From JACNIV01 sp965370415 (GTDB taxonomy: Bacteria; Cloacimonadota; Cloacimonadia; Cloacimonadales; TCS61), in NCBI GenBank assembly GCA_965370415.1, contig CBDUTJ010000008.1, positions 27,976 through 91,975 on the forward strand: a DNA stretch of 64,000 bases, read 5' to 3'. Position 1 is the stretch's first letter. The number at the start of each line of letters is the position of its first letter. The notes beneath the pieces were generated by a model. That model had not been told where the DNA came from. It ran no database searches and saw only the letters and a list, made by a program, of their open reading frames with translations. A program made the translations under genes and the position numbers. Positions 36,421 through 44,168 of this stretch are shown piece after piece.

Positions 36421-37443
36421 TTAGAATTTAAACTTATTTTTATTTTCAAAATTCATGCTCTCTATAGCTTCACGCTGTTGATGAATTGATAAGTTTCCAT
36501 ACGTGGTTAACACAAGCGCAATAGTTTTGTGCCCGAATTGTTGGCTCACAGCCTTTAACTGATGCGCATCTTCAACACATCTCAGTGCATGATAAGCACA
36601 TGAATGTTTAAGACAGTGAGATGAATAATAACGAACACCACATTGCTCAGCTCTTCTCTTCAGCATATTGTTTAACGTCGATGAGCTCTTCATGAAATCG
36701 GGCTCAATTTCAGTACGCTCAGCGAAATTTCCATTAGCATCTAACTTCAATTTTGATTTAGGGAACAAAGGATCAGATTGGGAATAGCCAAGTTTATAGA
36801 GAGTATCAATCCAATCCTTGATGTAGTATACGAGTCGAGGGTGGAACCTGAAACAAAATGTATGGATCTCTTTTGTTAATTTTGTTTTGACACCGTCTAA
36901 AGGTGATTGCTTGAGTTCCAAAGAAATCCTATCAATACTACCTAATAACATGGAACGCGTTGCAGCATTTCTAAGACTAAAACACATTGAGAAGGCAATG
37001 ATTGCTATATCCCGAAGATCAATGATATTTACGATCTTGATCATTTCACACCATTGAACTACTTGCTCCAGTAATGGAAACTCTCTTATTGCAGAAATCA
37101 TCGTTAAAGCTTTTTCTTCTTTGCTTAATGAGAGATAAGAGATCATATCATGCTGTATCTTACTCTTGAAACCGGGTTGAAACGAGAGCCAAGTCAGGAA
37201 CTTTGATACATCGTTAAGGATCCTTCTTACTCTTTTCAAGTTGATCGCTTTTCCTTGAGGCTCAAAATCTCTTAGGTCTGTTTTCAGTTTAATCAATTTC
37301 TGAGGTGATAATTTCTTCAAATCACCCTTATATAATCTGAGGAAAATATCCAGAGATCCCAACTTCGAATCTATCGTCTTTTCGGATAGGCCCTCAGCCT
37401 CTTCCAGAAAAACAATATATTTTTTCAGGAGTTTATCAATCAT
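36421..37443 (-). CDS. Tyrosine recombinase with substituted catalytic Arg
   Basis: 340 residues. An N-terminal SAM-like domain covers residues about 1-105 and a catalytic domain about 120-330. The first Arg (SLRNAATRS), a His-Lys pair in HCLKHSCAYHAL, His in QFGHKTIA and a Tyr in LTTYGNLS can be placed. The usual HxxR has Lys instead of Arg, so activity may be reduced or the family may be unusual. The ribosome site is AGGAGG. The start overlaps the upstream HTH/zinc-ribbon gene by 8 bases, so it is controlled together with the excisionase-like genes. It is probably the integrase proper or a second recombinase used for excision. Confidence 0.85.
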   Translation of the reverse strand: MIDKLLKKYIVFLEEAEGLSEKTIDSKLGSLDIFLRLYKGDLKKLSPQKLIKLKTDLRDFEPQGKAINLKRVRRILNDVSKFLTWLSFQPGFKSKIQHDMISYLSLSKEEKALTMISAIREFPLLEQVVQWCEMIKIVNIIDLRDIAIIAFSMCFSLRNAATRSMLLGSIDRISLELKQSPLDGVKTKLTKEIHTFCFRFHPRLVYYIKDWIDTLYKLGYSQSDPLFPKSKLKLDANGNFAERTEIEPDFMKSSSTLNNMLKRRAEQCGVRYYSSHCLKHSCAYHALRCVEDAHQLKAVSQQFGHKTIALVLTTYGNLSIHQQREAIESMNFENKNKFKF

Positions 37444-37957
37444 GATTTCCTCCTGTGAAATTAGAAATTTCTACACTTTGAGAACAGGTGTTGTCGGGGG
37501 ATTCAACCCCGCTATATCGTTGTGCCACATTCTCTTTAAATGCCCATCCCTGTTCTAACCACTTTTGAACAATCCGCACAGAACTGAATAACCTTAATTC
37601 CAATCCGCATGTATCACATTTGCCGTAAATGACTGCTTTCCTATTACCTACTGATAGTAATGATTCTAGAATTTCTATACGGACATTTTCGAGTGTTGAT
37701 TTACATGCTTTCCTGCATCTAAGGCAGAAAAACTCATTTTCTTTAAGCTTACATTTCCTTTTTTGGGATCGGTGCATGAGAAAGTTTTTAGTGTCCAAGC
37801 CCTTTATTAGAATTGGACTTTTTGTTTCAGGTACAATTTTCAATCCCTGTTTTACCCAGGATCTTATAGTATCGGGATGCACACCAAGAACCTTACTTAA
37901 TTCCATAATGGAATAGATTCTGTATTTCTTTACTAATCGATAGTTATACGGTTTCAT
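37436..37957 (-). CDS. HTH and zinc-ribbon DNA-binding protein, 173 aa
   Basis: Residues about 15-45 form a MerR/HTH_17-like helix-turn-helix (SIMELSKVLGVHPDTIRSWV). Four cysteines as CLRC near 78-81 and CDTC near 114-117 make a likely zinc ribbon. It is probably a directionality factor or regulator of the recombinase whose gene overlaps its 3' end by 8 bases. The ribosome site is AAGGTGG. The start is overlapped by the stop of the 84-residue gene. Confidence 0.75.
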   Translation of the reverse strand: MKPYNYRLVKKYRIYSIMELSKVLGVHPDTIRSWVKQGLKIVPETKSPILIKGLDTKNFLMHRSQKRKCKLKENEFFCLRCRKACKSTLENVRIEILESLLSVGNRKAVIYGKCDTCGLELRLFSSVRIVQKWLEQGWAFKENVAQRYSGVESPDNTCSQSVEISNFTGGNHD

Positions 37958-38208
37958 AATTTACCACCTTTTTCCTCAGTGAGGATTCTGGTGGTAACTT
38001 CATTTTTGATCTCTTCTTTACTCTTAACTTTATTGCGATGGTTCAGTATCCATTCATCAATTTCTGATGTTCTAAATACGAGTCTTTTTCCCACACGAAA
38101 ATATGGAATCTCATGGCGCGAAGTTTTTGCATAAAGCGAATTTCTGCTTATACCCATGTAACTTCTGCACTCTTCCATATTCATAAATGGCTTGGTGTTT
38201 TTCACCAT
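37954..38208 (-). CDS. Excisionase-like HTH protein, 84 aa
   Basis: MerR/HTH_17-type helix-turn-helix (MNMEECRSYMGISRNSLYAK) with the basic wing YFRVGKRLVFRTSEIDEWI, typical of Xis-like proteins of mobile elements. The same frame continues upstream for 17 codons (DVLEKIFQKLEEIQQA, a coiled-coil-like lead often seen in this family). It ends in ATG-TAA at 38262-38257, which has a strong GGAGG site. The ATG used here lacks a well-spaced ribosome site. See the finding on this start-stop pair. Confidence 0.75.
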   Translation of the reverse strand: MVKNTKPFMNMEECRSYMGISRNSLYAKTSRHEIPYFRVGKRLVFRTSEIDEWILNHRNKVKSKEEIKNEVTTRILTEEKGGKL

Positions 38209-38256
38209 AGCCTGCTGGATTTCCTCCAGTTTCTGAAAGATCTTTTCTAAAACATC

Positions 38257-38262
38257 TTACAT
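38257..38262 (-). promoter_or_regulatory. Start-stop (ATG TAA) with strong ribosome site before the excisionase gene
   Basis: GGAGG, six T, then ATG immediately followed by TAA. It is in frame with the excisionase-like coding sequence that begins at 38208. Either it is a nonsense change at codon 2 of a once longer gene or a minimal regulatory ORF. Confidence 0.5.
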
Positions 38263-38276
38263 AAAAAACCTCCGTT

Positions 38277-38290
38277 AAACCCCGGGGTTT
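38277..38290. repeat. Perfect palindrome with A/T tract in the excisionase leader
   Basis: AAACCCCGGGGTTT is followed on the plus strand by further T bases. On the minus strand it lies just upstream of the GGAGG site. Its CCCC arm and A tract could pair with the ribosome site and T tract, so it may control translation. It could instead terminate plus-strand transcripts entering the element. Confidence 0.4.
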
Positions 38291-38347
38291 TTTTTTATTA
38301 GAATTCTGGTTTCTCTTTAAAAGGGCATAAGAATGCTGGCTATTGGT

Positions 38348-38376
38348 ATAATTCGGTATTGAATAAAGTTAATCAA
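38348..38376 (-). promoter_or_regulatory. Candidate promoter of the excisionase/integrase operon
   Basis: On the minus strand TTGATT (38376-38371), a 17-base spacer and AATTAT (38353-38348) give a fair sigma-70-like promoter. It lies about 90 bases before the start-stop element. The palindrome CACTAAATTATAGTG lies just upstream, near 38389-38403, and could be an operator. Confidence 0.4.
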
Positions 38377-38488
38377 GAATATTCACAACACTATAATTTA
38401 GTGAGCGTTAGGGGATTAACGGTACTTTTCGGTATTTTTTATTTTATTTAAATAGAGGTTTTGGGGAAAAAATTACTTATTCTTTTTC

Positions 38489-39532
38489 TTATAGTAAATG
38501 AAGTAATTTTAAAAAACGAGAATCAATTCTCACTAGTTCTTTAAACCATGAGATCACATCTTCTCTTTCAAGATTATCTACTATCTCTGCAACTCCCATA
38601 TTTTGGAATTTATCGACAAATCTGCGATTCTTTTTTATCCATTTTTTTAACTGTTCATAACCTACGGGAGGTAAACTTTTATTTTTACTATGTCTATCAG
38701 TAAAATAATCAGAGGTCAGCTTCATAGCACCCTCGACAGTATTAGTGTTTCTAAAGTCAATAAGTTTGAATAATACTTCTGGAGTTATTGCAACAGAGTA
38801 AAGAGTTTCTTTCTTAGCTACCTCTTTTTTATATCTCTCTTTAAACTTACTTAATTCTTCTATTGTTTCCAGATATATCCCTTTATAATGCTGAGATTCT
38901 TTGAAATTCTTTTTAACTTCCTCTCTCAATAAATAAACCTGATAAAATTGCAAATACTGGTTTATTATGATCTCATAGTTAGTTCGTAACTGCGTTTCCA
39001 GATCAATATAATCCTCGTTACTTTCTATTATTTTATTATTTACGTTGAATAAATTTATAAATTTCGTATATATGATAAAGAATCCAAGAAAATTGAACTT
39101 AATCTCGTATTGCTTGATAAATTGTAATATTTCTCCAGAAAAAACATCTGAGGATCCTGATTTAAATGATTCCAGAATATTATCAAAGTGTTCGCTTAAA
39201 AAATTATTGTAAACAATAATTCCCATGTTGTCTTTAAGCATATCACTTTCATCACTGAGTTTATTACACAAATTGACCAGATCCTTTTTCTGTTTTTGGA
39301 TCTCAGAATAAAGAAATGAGTGATATCCTATACCATCTCCTAAGCTGGTAGTATCATATTCAGATTTATTCGGATATAATAATTTGGACAGTTCCATTTC
39401 TGATGCCCTGGATAATATATCAAATGGTTTTTCCTGGATTTGCAAGACTTCATAGATACTTGTGTGCCCCAAATTAAAAAGGTTATTAGCATCCAATAAC
39501 TCAATCATTGAAATAGTTTCATTGTCTTTCAT
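38489..39532 (-). CDS. Hypothetical protein, 347 aa
   Basis: A GGAGG site five bases before the ATG supports the start. The protein is helical, with an early N-terminal block (EKPFDILSRASEMELSKLLYPN) and a hydrophobic patch around residues 145-165 (FNFLGFFIIYTKFINLF) that may be a buried helix or membrane helix. The C-terminal part PPVGYEQLKKWIKKNRRFVDKF is basic. I do not recognise it. It lies between the mobile element and the defence genes and could be cargo of either. Confidence 0.65.
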   Translation of the reverse strand: MKDNETISMIELLDANNLFNLGHTSIYEVLQIQEKPFDILSRASEMELSKLLYPNKSEYDTTSLGDGIGYHSFLYSEIQKQKKDLVNLCNKLSDESDMLKDNMGIIVYNNFLSEHFDNILESFKSGSSDVFSGEILQFIKQYEIKFNFLGFFIIYTKFINLFNVNNKIIESNEDYIDLETQLRTNYEIIINQYLQFYQVYLLREEVKKNFKESQHYKGIYLETIEELSKFKERYKKEVAKKETLYSVAITPEVLFKLIDFRNTNTVEGAMKLTSDYFTDRHSKNKSLPPVGYEQLKKWIKKNRRFVDKFQNMGVAEIVDNLEREDVISWFKELVRIDSRFLKLLHLL

Positions 39533-39716
39533 TATTCCTCCAGTAATATCATTCAGTCCTTAATAAACTTCATCAAATTTTCGCGCCAGTGAGAAAAACA
39601 AAAAAGGCTCAGTAACACTATCTATAATGTGAATGATAACTTTGAGAAACCAGTTGAACGACTTGAGGAAACCATTATTTAAAGAGCCCCCTTTGAACCT
39701 CTTTCAAGGCACTTCA

Positions 39717-39806
39717 TCAAAGCCTGGGAGTAAAATCGAAAGATTTTTTCTTCCATACTTCTTTAATTGGAACTCTTTGAATTTTACCAATCCCTTTATT
39801 CTCCAA
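39717..39806 (-). pseudogene. Remnant resembling the N-terminus of a DUF4268/PDDEXK-type protein
   Basis: The minus-strand frame reads IGKIQRVPIKEVWKKKSFDF followed by TP-R-L and two stop codons. This resembles the start of proteins with a 'VPLRKVWKHEATDFTKWL' N-terminus. The remaining sequence down to the next gene is out of frame or non-coding. It is short, so treat with caution. Confidence 0.35.
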
Positions 39807-39811
39807 ATATT

Positions 39812-39940
39812 TTAACTTTTTCTTTTGATAGTTTCAACAACAGTAGTAGATGGTCTTCTTTGGGCTTCTTTAACTTTAATAAATCGACCTGTTTTTGCAT
39901 CACGACCGATTTTATAAACAATAATTTTTTTCTTAGGCAT
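39812..39940 (-). CDS. Small basic protein, 42 aa
   Basis: The ATG at 39940 is preceded by a GGGGAT-type site. The protein MPKKKIIVYKIGRDAKTGRF continues with VKEAQRRPSTTVVETIK. The pattern RDxxTGxFxxxKEAxRRPxTTVxETI is shared with a widespread family of tiny bacterial proteins of unknown role, which I recognise only as a pattern. That pattern makes this a real gene despite its length. It sits among gene remnants. Confidence 0.6.
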   Translation of the reverse strand: MPKKKIIVYKIGRDAKTGRFIKVKEAQRRPSTTVVETIKRKS

Positions 39941-39953
39941 AATATCCCCTTAA

Positions 39954-40175
39954 TTATTTATAAATATTCCAGGTAATACAATTAAGCACACCACCCTCTT
40001 TGATTATATCATTGGAAACGATCGTAGTGATTTTAGTATCAGGAAAAATATTCTTGAATTGAGCGATCATATTCTCATCTTCTCTACTATAATAAATTGG
40101 TACAAAATTTAAAAAAGAATTCCATGATGTGATACTGCACCATGGCACTATTTCGCTAGATCTGCTGGAACTCAT
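39954..40175 (-). pseudogene. C-terminal fragment of an agmatine deiminase/peptidylarginine deiminase-family gene
   Basis: The frame encodes SFLNFVPIYYSREDENMIAQ, then FKNIFPDTKI and GGVLNCITWNI. This matches the end of agmatine deiminase-type enzymes, where a strand, a DEEAL..LFPDR segment and the catalytic Cys in GGxxHCIT occur in this order. The N-terminal 300 or so residues are absent and the 5' end runs into the McrC gene. It is a remnant, not a working enzyme. The Cys is retained; the usual preceding His is Asn. Confidence 0.6.
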
Positions 40176-41286
40176 GAGAAAGCTTCACAAGGTTTAACAA
40201 TTGTTTGCGAATTACATCAGCTTTAGCAGCTAGATCTACAGTAGCAAATCTGATCGCATGTCCCTGGATAAGTACAGTTTCATCAATCATGTGTCCGATT
40301 GCTGGGTGTAATAGTAATCCTGTTGCACGATTTGCCATAATATCATCTGGTCTCTCCTGAGAACGTAAGTAAGTATATATCTGATATATGTATCCACTTC
40401 TAATGGATTTCTCTCTATACCAGCCTGAAGTTAATATTGAATTAAATTTTGTATCTATCACAATACGATGGTTAGTCTCAATATTTTCAAGAACTATATC
40501 CGTTATCATTAAAGGCAATATCTGATCAATTGATGCAGTTTTATGATCAATCATCCAATGATATGTCCTACCAGGGTACACTTTCCATTTATCTGACGGT
40601 AGTACTACATCGTAAAAGCCACCTATTGCCTTCTCAAATAATTTTCTTACCCAAGTTATTTCTCGAGCTGGAAGAGAAAGATATCTACTTCCCGCAGATT
40701 CTGTAGGAAGTGCAATTTCAAAAGCTAGCTGTGCAGCGGAAACCATCAATTTATCATCTATATCATGACGACCATACCTATCTACACTGATTTCTCTTAA
40801 AGTTGGACGTATACCGGAGACACCTAAATTCTCAAAACTATTTGCCAGAACCTTACATTTCTTAGCTAGAGTCCTATTAGTAACGACAGCGGAAATAGTT
40901 TCAAGTGCTGCCCGGACAAAACGATTACGTTTGGTATTTATAGTTAAATCTTCAAATCTGCATGCAATCTGACCTCGGGATAGTAACCGATGCCGTTCCG
41001 TCGTAAGCAAGTCAATTCGCCCACGAACACGATTTAAAATGGAATTCTTTGTTTGGTAACCAAAGCTTAAATTTCTTTTTAATCTTCTCTCTACAATGTG
41101 CGATAATAACTCAGCAATAAGGTCAGGAATATCATCAGGATTATCTTCAACAGCAACTGATCCTTTGTTGAGTTCACGGAACAAATCAGATGCGTATAAC
41201 ATTAAAAGCCAAAGATTACGAACTGGTATTTGACCGATAGAGCCAAGATTAGTATTCATTTCTGCATTTATTGCTGTAGGCATCAA
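40156..41286 (-). CDS. mcrC: McrC-like restriction endonuclease subunit
   Basis: 376 residues. The N-terminal domain (LWLLMLYASDLF, LIAELLSHIVERRL) and central block NRVRGRIDLLTTERHRLL match McrC. The C-terminal nuclease domain has PD-(D/E)xK-type residues in MITDIVLE and IVIDTKF (near residues 250-275). It partners the McrB GTPase to cleave modified DNA (methylated or otherwise marked cytosines) in foreign DNA. The start overlaps the McrB stop by ATGA, so the two are co-translated. The length is typical. Confidence 0.92.
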   Translation of the reverse strand: MMPTAINAEMNTNLGSIGQIPVRNLWLLMLYASDLFRELNKGSVAVEDNPDDIPDLIAELLSHIVERRLKRNLSFGYQTKNSILNRVRGRIDLLTTERHRLLSRGQIACRFEDLTINTKRNRFVRAALETISAVVTNRTLAKKCKVLANSFENLGVSGIRPTLREISVDRYGRHDIDDKLMVSAAQLAFEIALPTESAGSRYLSLPAREITWVRKLFEKAIGGFYDVVLPSDKWKVYPGRTYHWMIDHKTASIDQILPLMITDIVLENIETNHRIVIDTKFNSILTSGWYREKSIRSGYIYQIYTYLRSQERPDDIMANRATGLLLHPAIGHMIDETVLIQGHAIRFATVDLAAKADVIRKQLLNLVKLSHEFQQI

Positions 41287-43682
41287 ATCCCTTTTAAAAG
41301 TTCTTCATTTGCCTTTTTAACCTTCTCCTGCTTATCAAACCAGTATTCCTCAAGTAATGGAACAATTTCTGTCTTTACAACTTGGATGTACCATTTTCGA
41401 GTATCTATGATTTGGGTTTTCAATGGAGGTGTAACATAACTATGTCCAATTCGAAATTGCTTTCCAAGACTGAAATCTGATTCAATTTCTTCATTTAGTG
41501 ATGTTATGCGAATGTGAATCTCTTTCAATATTTCAGGATTGACATGACATTCATTAACCACCCATTTTCTCCAGATTTCATTAAAACAAGGTTCCAATTC
41601 TACAAATGCGAAACGACGCCTTAAAGCAAAATCAACGAGAGCAAGGGAGCGATCGGCAATATTCATAGTTCCAATAATATATAGATTATCTGGGATATAT
41701 ACTCGTTCATTCTCCTCACGCCTGTAACATAGTTCTAAAGCTTCATCAGGTGTCCGTTTATCAACTTCTAATAAGGTTAACATTTCACCAAAGATTTGTG
41801 CTGGATTCCCTCGATTTATTTCCTCGATTACAATTACATACTTATCTGAAGAATTAGTTAAAGCTAATTTTACTGATTCCATGAATGGACCATCAACCAT
41901 CGAAAGTTTACCTTCTCCAACAGGACGCCACCCCCGGATAAAATCTTCGTAAGATAGGTTTGGGTGAAATTGAACAGCTCTAATTCTACTTTCATCTTTC
42001 TGACCCATTAAAGCCTGAGCCAATCTTTTTGCAAGCCATGTTTTACCTGTGCCTGGAGGTCCTTGTAGAATTAGGTTCTTTTTGGTACGAAATCGTTCGA
42101 GCATAGAGGCTATTTCTTCTCGATCAACAAAACACCCATCTTTAACAATATTATCAATCGTATAAGTTTCAATAGGGGGTTGAATTATCTCATTTTCAGA
42201 TTCTGAGTCAGGAAATTCCATGAGTAATCTGTATTTTCCATTACCTAGAAATTCAATTATCCCATCATCACGAAGCAACTGATAATTACGATCTATTGTG
42301 AATTCAATCGTATTATTCTGGGGGTAAGCAGCTTGTAGATCATTTAAATATACTTCTAGAAATTGCTGTCGATTAAACTCTTTTGAATTAGTATTTTCAC
42401 AAAGCTTTAATATGTACTTATAAATTAGATCCTTCCATCTTTTCTCCCTAATATCATCATACGGAGTTGGGGCTTTATAAAGCCATGCTGATAAGGATAA
42501 TTCAGGATATGAATGTACTGGATAACCATCCTCTTGAAACCGTGTTTCCAAATCACCCATAACAGCAAAGTAATCTAATGCACTACACCGATTCTGGGGT
42601 CCATTAAGTCCAATTTCTATCCTCAGTTTCTTTGAAATGTATTGTCTGGAATTACCATCAAGAGTTGGGTAATTCCATGGTCGAATCCAATATAAACCCA
42701 TCGTAAGATTCCATCCTACGCCATGAATATTTGCTGCAGCATTATATGCTTCGATAAAAGATGATTTATCTTCTGTCTCTTCTGAATCAGCGTGTTTAAT
42801 TGCCTCTTCAAACACCTTCCAAAGTTTATCTATATCATCAGGTTTGCGATCAGCTTCATATCCATAAAACCAGGATCTTAAATTATTTAAAGTGGGTATT
42901 CCATCAAATTTATCCGGAATAAGTTCTCTAATATCCAGGAATTCAGCTAACTCTTTGGTAATGGTCTTTCTATTTGAATCTGTTATACCTCGATTAAACA
43001 TACCAAAGATCGTGAATGGGCAAATATCTCTTAGAAAAGTAGTTGTCCCATTAGATAGTTTTTCTTCCAAATAAGATAAATCAACTCGCTTTGCTATTTT
43101 TTCTATTGCAGACACTAAATCTGAACGATCATTTTTATATATAAGAAGTTTATCTGCTAAAGCGGTATAGAATTTTGTCCATTGAAATCTCCGTTCATCC
43201 TCAACAATATCACCAAAACGCTCTCGCCAAAATGGATCATTTCTAAATCGATCAATATCTTGCTTTTTATCATGAAAAGCAAAATCTATTAAACCAACTT
43301 TAGTCCATTCTTCTGGTAAAACACGCCATATAGTTGTTCTGTTAGTAAAGAAGTACCATTCTTTGACTGGATCAATTTTTGTCCATTCCACTTCAATTTT
43401 TGTCCCATCATTATAATTTTTGGTAATTTCACCAATGGCTTTAATTGCAATTACAGAGACCATATTGTTTTTATTATCAAATGGGAGATCATGCTTACGG
43501 GTATAAGAAGATTTTATTGCAATTCTTTCACCTGGTAGCATTGATTTAACTAAATCTAAATATTTATTCTCATATCCGTTCTCCCAGATACCATCTGCGA
43601 TGAAGCGATTAGATTGATCTTTATCATCAATAATTGCACCTACAAACCAACATACTTTGTCTCCAGTGTTTAAATTATTCAT
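41283..43682 (-). CDS. mcrB: McrB-like AAA+ NTPase, restriction subunit
   Basis: 799 residues. The N-terminal part (about 1-130: CWFVGA, FIADGIWENGYENKYLDLVK, AIKSSYTRK) and a middle domain form the DNA-recognition portion of this McrB type. The AAA+ domain begins near residue 520: Walker A LQGPPGTGKTW near 535, Walker B YVIVIEEINRG near 607, sensor IIGTMNIADRS near 657 and Arg-finger-like ALRRRFAF. The NTP-driven ring translocates DNA and activates McrC. The ribosome site AGGAGG precedes the ATG. The two small membrane proteins just upstream are close enough to be in the same operon. Confidence 0.92.
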   Translation of the reverse strand: MNNLNTGDKVCWFVGAIIDDKDQSNRFIADGIWENGYENKYLDLVKSMLPGERIAIKSSYTRKHDLPFDNKNNMVSVIAIKAIGEITKNYNDGTKIEVEWTKIDPVKEWYFFTNRTTIWRVLPEEWTKVGLIDFAFHDKKQDIDRFRNDPFWRERFGDIVEDERRFQWTKFYTALADKLLIYKNDRSDLVSAIEKIAKRVDLSYLEEKLSNGTTTFLRDICPFTIFGMFNRGITDSNRKTITKELAEFLDIRELIPDKFDGIPTLNNLRSWFYGYEADRKPDDIDKLWKVFEEAIKHADSEETEDKSSFIEAYNAAANIHGVGWNLTMGLYWIRPWNYPTLDGNSRQYISKKLRIEIGLNGPQNRCSALDYFAVMGDLETRFQEDGYPVHSYPELSLSAWLYKAPTPYDDIREKRWKDLIYKYILKLCENTNSKEFNRQQFLEVYLNDLQAAYPQNNTIEFTIDRNYQLLRDDGIIEFLGNGKYRLLMEFPDSESENEIIQPPIETYTIDNIVKDGCFVDREEIASMLERFRTKKNLILQGPPGTGKTWLAKRLAQALMGQKDESRIRAVQFHPNLSYEDFIRGWRPVGEGKLSMVDGPFMESVKLALTNSSDKYVIVIEEINRGNPAQIFGEMLTLLEVDKRTPDEALELCYRREENERVYIPDNLYIIGTMNIADRSLALVDFALRRRFAFVELEPCFNEIWRKWVVNECHVNPEILKEIHIRITSLNEEIESDFSLGKQFRIGHSYVTPPLKTQIIDTRKWYIQVVKTEIVPLLEEYWFDKQEKVKKANEELLKGI

Positions 43683-43694
43683 AAAACCTCCTGA

Positions 43695-44138
43695 CTACTT
43701 CCATTTCTTAGGATCATCATTGAATCCTGATTTCTCAAGTTTTTTAAGTTCTGAAAATATTTTCAGATCTGAAGACTTAATATGTTCCCAAGCTCTCTTA
43801 AAGGCTGGTTTTTTTAAGTTGTCTTTAATTCCGTCTCTCCAATAAATCCAAGTTTTTCTAGAAATTCTCCCCCTTTGTCTTAAAAAGACTTCTTCATTTG
43901 AGAGATCAATATAAGAGAAGAAATCATCTAAAGTTCCATTAAATTCTCTTTTGGATAATTCCTCTCCAAGTATTGCTTTTATTGGAATTCGATTAATAAT
44001 TTGTCTATACTCGTGATCCAAACCATCTTCAAAGCTAGCTATTGCATTTTTTTTAGAATAAATTAATTGTTTCATGGCAATAATAATACCAACTGCGATG
44101 GCAACAGCTGCAATTGATTGAATTATTTCATATACCAT
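43695..44138 (-). CDS. Small membrane-anchored protein beside McrBC, 147 aa
   Basis: One N-terminal membrane helix (residues about 4-24) is followed by a basic, helical cytoplasmic domain containing GLDHEYRQIINRIP and RISRKTWIYWRDGIK. An AGGAG site precedes the ATG. The gap to McrB is 12 bases. Similar single-pass proteins of unknown role occur in many bacteria. Its position suggests an accessory to McrBC or to the protein encoded upstream. Confidence 0.7.
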   Translation of the reverse strand: MVYEIIQSIAAVAIAVGIIIAMKQLIYSKKNAIASFEDGLDHEYRQIINRIPIKAILGEELSKREFNGTLDDFFSYIDLSNEEVFLRQRGRISRKTWIYWRDGIKDNLKKPAFKRAWEHIKSSDLKIFSELKKLEKSGFNDDPKKWK

Positions 44139-44168
44139 TATGAACTCCTAAGTTTATAATATTATTTT

